From CAZCQG01 sp964500775 (GTDB taxonomy: Bacteria > Campylobacterota > Campylobacteria > Campylobacterales > CAZCQG01): a DNA stretch of 64,000 bases. The notes beneath the pieces were generated by a model. It saw nothing but the letters and a program-made list of their open reading frames with translations, had not been told where the DNA came from and did not search any database. How positions within the stretch are numbered: position 1 is the first letter of the stretch; each line of letters opens with the position of its first letter. Location: contig CAZCQG010000007.1 of NCBI GenBank assembly GCA_964500775.1, forward strand, positions 1 to 64,000, read 5' to 3'. A program made the position numbers and the translations under genes. Shown here piece by piece: positions 62,312 to 64,000 of this stretch.

Positions 62312-62404
62312 TTGCAAAAATATCTACCCCTCGCCATAGGAACGTTTATGATAGCTAGTATTTTATTTATGATGTATGGACTGGGAAATCCTATCTTCAA
62401 GTAA
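62312..62404 (+). CDS. 30-residue single-span membrane peptide
   Basis: A TTG-started frame with AAGGAG at ideal spacing encodes a 30-residue peptide with one hydrophobic span (about 6-22) and ends GLGNPIFK. TACAAT (62277-62282), inside a small GGGGT/ACCCC repeat, can serve as the -10. It fills the only plus-strand space between rarA and hspR and converges with hspR 10 bases on. There are TAA and then TAA again at its end. I know no family; presence of promoter, ribosome site and a clean membrane span argues that it is real. Confidence 0.55.
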   Translation: MQKYLPLAIGTFMIASILFMMYGLGNPIFK

Positions 62405-62414
62405 TAAATAGCCC

Positions 62415-62789
62415 TCACTCCTTAAAAAGAATGATCTCGTAACTGGCTTTTTTCGATACTACCGATTTATTCGGCGGAACCGATCCGTTGCCGTTGGTTT
62501 TCGAGATCTCTATTCTCAACTCTTCGATGTCTTTATTCATAACCTCGATTTGTTCTTTGAGTCGTAAAATGATGTCGACACCCGCCAGATTCACTCCAAG
62601 ATCCCTAGTGAGGCGCAAAATCGTCTTGATTCTGTCTATATCTCTTTGTGAGTAGAGACGCATTTTCCCCTTTGTCCTGCCGGGGTCTACTAGCCCTTCG
62701 CGTTCGTACTGCCGCAGCGTTTGCGGGTGTATCTCAAGTATCTTGGCGACTACGCTTATTAGGTATACCGGCTCGTCATAGCTGTACAT
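62415..62789 (-). CDS. hspR: Heat-shock repressor HspR (MerR family)
   Basis: Represses chaperone genes by binding HAIR inverted repeats and is relieved by heat. It is a 124-residue MerR-type protein: the winged helix has YLISVVAKILEIHPQTLRQYEREGL-like text (shown here only as the 8-32 region), followed by RLYSQRDIDRI and a helical dimerisation part. AAGGAG precedes the ATG. It lies 9 bases after cbpA, the autoregulated cbpA-hspR pair known in Helicobacter and Campylobacter. Likely targets in this window are its own promoter and clpB. Confidence 0.93.
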   Translation of the reverse strand: MYSYDEPVYLISVVAKILEIHPQTLRQYEREGLVDPGRTKGKMRLYSQRDIDRIKTILRLTRDLGVNLAGVDIILRLKEQIEVMNKDIEELRIEISKTNGNGSVPPNKSVVSKKASYEIILFKE

Positions 62790-62798
62790 CTTTACTCC

Positions 62799-63659
62799 TT
62801 AAGGCAGTTTTTCTTGCATCATTTTCACTAATGCTGAATCGAGTTCATCGACTTTTGGAACGGTTATTTCGACTTTAACAAACAAATCACCCTTTTGCCC
62901 GCTTTTTCTGTTGACCGCGCCGAGTTCTTTTACGCGGAATTTTTGACCGCTCTTGGTATCTTGCGGGATTTTTAGCGTAATGTCTTTATGGATAGTCTTG
63001 ACATCTATTTTGCCACCGAACATCGCTATCTTGAGAGGAACGGAGATTGTCTTGATGAGGTCGTCTCCTTCACGCTGGTATTCGGGATCAGGGGCGACTT
63101 CTACTTTTAAAAGGAGATCACCGCTCATGCCGCCGCCTCTTCTCCCCTTTCCTTTGACGCGCACCGTATCGCCGTTTTTTACCCCTTCGGGGATTTTAAT
63201 GTCAAAGTTTTCGCCGTTAATTCCGACATTGTGTTTCCCTCCGATGATAGAGGTCAAAAAAGGTATCGTTATCCTAGCGGTGATGTCCAAATCGGGCTGT
63301 TGAAACGAATCAAACCCAAATCCGCCTCTTCCGCCCATGCCTCCAAATCCGCTGCCGCCGCCGAAGATGTTTTTTAAAATCTCGTCGAGATCGACGTTGT
63401 GGGAGTATTGATTTCTTGCAAAATCGTGGAAATTTTGCCCGCCGAACATACTATCGCCAAATCTATCGTATTGCGAGCGTTTTTCTTTGTCGCTCAAAAT
63501 CTCGTATGCGGCGTTTATTTCTTTAAATTTTTCCTCCGCTCCGGCTTCTTTATTTATATCGGGATGGTATTGTCGGGCGAGTTTTCTGTATGCCCGTTTT
63601 ATCTCTTCTTCATTGGCGCTACTACTCACGCCGAGTGTCTCATACAGGCTTTTTGACAT
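62799..63659 (-). CDS. cbpA: DnaJ-family co-chaperone CbpA
   Basis: A 286-residue J-domain protein. The J domain (about 4-68) has the HPD motif in [13 protein letters not shown] Gly/Phe-rich linker (about 100-118, [16 protein letters not shown]) and two C-terminal substrate-binding domains follow. There are no zinc-finger cysteines, so it is CbpA-like rather than DnaJ. It stimulates DnaK; some members bind DNA. GGAGGTAGGCT precedes the ATG. It is expressed with hspR from the promoter at 63699-63733. Confidence 0.93.
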   Translation of the reverse strand: MSKSLYETLGVSSSANEEEIKRAYRKLARQYHPDINKEAGAEEKFKEINAAYEILSDKEKRSQYDRFGDSMFGGQNFHDFARNQYSHNVDLDEILKNIFGGGSGFGGMGGRGGFGFDSFQQPDLDITARITIPFLTSIIGGKHNVGINGENFDIKIPEGVKNGDTVRVKGKGRRGGGMSGDLLLKVEVAPDPEYQREGDDLIKTISVPLKIAMFGGKIDVKTIHKDITLKIPQDTKSGQKFRVKELGAVNRKSGQKGDLFVKVEITVPKVDELDSALVKMMQEKLP

Positions 63660-63698
63660 AGCCTACCTCCGTGTAAAACTTTTCATAAATTAATATGG

Positions 63699-63733
63699 AT
63701 TATATCACATAAGTTTAGTATGTGTCAATCAAC
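63699..63733 (-). promoter_or_regulatory. Promoter with HAIR-like operator of cbpA-hspR
   Basis: On the minus strand TTGACA (63728-63723), an 18-base spacer and TATAAT (63704-63699) form a near-consensus promoter. GTTGATT, 7 bases, ACTAAAC (63733-63713) overlaps the -35 and resembles CTTGAGT-N7-ACTCAAG in 10 of 14 positions, so HspR autoregulation is likely. Confidence 0.6.
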
Positions 63734-63848
63734 TTTTAGGATAACTCATTGTATACTTTTTAAGTAATGATGTCGCATAATGTTTCGATTTTGTAGCTTA
63801 TAATTACTAAAATACTTAAAATAAAATTATATAAGAGGGCGGAGAGAT

Positions 63849-64000
63849 ATGGACGCATTGAGATTTGTAGATAGCAAATACAACACTAAAGTTGCTTATT
63901 TCAGTATGGAATTCGCGATTCATCAAGCATTGAAGATTTATTCGGGCGGCTTAGGTTTTTTGGCAGGCTCGCATATGAGAAGCGCATATGAGTTAAAACA
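63849..64000 (+). CDS. Alpha-glucan phosphorylase, 3' truncated
   Basis: Only the first 50 codons are in the window. The visible text [13 protein letters not shown] and [16 protein letters not shown] is the N-terminal signature of GT35 glycogen/starch phosphorylases of the short bacterial-archaeal type, which release glucose 1-phosphate from alpha-glucans. The ATG at 63849 follows AGGGCGGAGAG. The rest lies beyond base 64000, so length and active site cannot be judged. It is divergent from cbpA. Confidence 0.85.
   Translation, partial: MDALRFVDSKYNTKVAYFSMEFAIHQALKIYSGGLGFLAGSHMRSAYELK

Noticed and set aside
1..64000. tRNA, rRNA, tmRNA, 6S RNA, SRP RNA or riboswitches
   Set aside because: I looked through the gaps, all below about 220 bases, and saw no cloverleaf, conserved RNA core or riboswitch-like sequence; a covariance-model search would be needed to exclude them fully.

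Overview
The window is a gene-dense bacterial chromosome segment with about 66 protein genes, short gaps and many 4-base stop/start overlaps. It has no rRNA, tRNA, CRISPR array, phage or insertion sequence that I can recognise. The gene content and order point to a Campylobacterota (Epsilonproteobacteria) genome, probably a free-living sulfur-associated relative of Sulfurimonas, Sulfuricurvum or Sulfurospirillum. Reasons are the ctpA-purC-purS-purQ-plsC-crcB block, the cheY-prmA-ftsH-psd-pssA-leuA block, the flgA-ubiX-coaD-tmk block, cbpA-hspR, rpsU next to ccoG, paired sodium:solute symporters with DUF294 proteins, and a periplasmic multi-rhodanese protein. The species cannot be fixed from the sequence alone.

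Layout. 0-7 kb: a 5'-truncated STAS/CheX-like protein, a membrane protein of unknown function, pyrB, and a five-gene minus-strand operon (lipoprotein thioredoxin, small membrane protein, FtsX-like permease, ABC ATPase, CPYC membrane protein). 7-12 kb: ugd, two tiny membrane proteins and a tightly overlapped tlyA-ribF-cmoA-dapE run. 12-25.6 kb: a diguanylate cyclase, a CitE-like lyase, then an acetate and solute-uptake region: acs, yjcH-actP, a DUF4212 symporter pair, and two copies of a DUF294/CBS/cyclic-nucleotide-domain gene followed by a DnaQ-type exonuclease. 25.6-31 kb: crcB, plsC, an envelope protein, purQSC and ctpA. 31-40 kb: clpB, flgA, ubiX, coaD, tmk, a ParA-like gene, comF, an exonuclease, a PDC membrane protein and hisHA. 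40-47 kb: cheY to leuA, with a leucine-rich leader peptide before leuA. 47-54 kb: rhodanese, porin, a SHOCT protein, accA-fabF-acpP-fabG and rpsU. 54-64 kb: a resolvase-like gene with an in-frame UGA, ccoG, a SLAC1-type channel, a FapA-like protein, two convergent EF-hand paralogs, rarA, a 30-residue membrane peptide, hspR-cbpA and the start of an alpha-glucan phosphorylase.

The two strongest observations are these. (1) Three promoters of the acetate/symporter region share one architecture: two TGCTAYG-like heptamers 11 bases apart, then exactly 9 bases, then a -10 box. This suggests one activator ties the DUF294-exonuclease-acs, yjcH-actP and DUF4212-symporter transcripts together. (2) A resolvase/HTH-like protein at 53961-54659 reads through UGA at codon 34 inside its conserved fold and has lost the usual resolvase arginines, so it may be a selenocysteine-containing DNA-binding protein rather than a recombinase. 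Other points include a 71-base identical inverted repeat shared by the EF-hand paralogs, HspR-type operators at clpB and cbpA, and three very small genes (25, 28 and 30 residues) that length-filtered annotation would miss.
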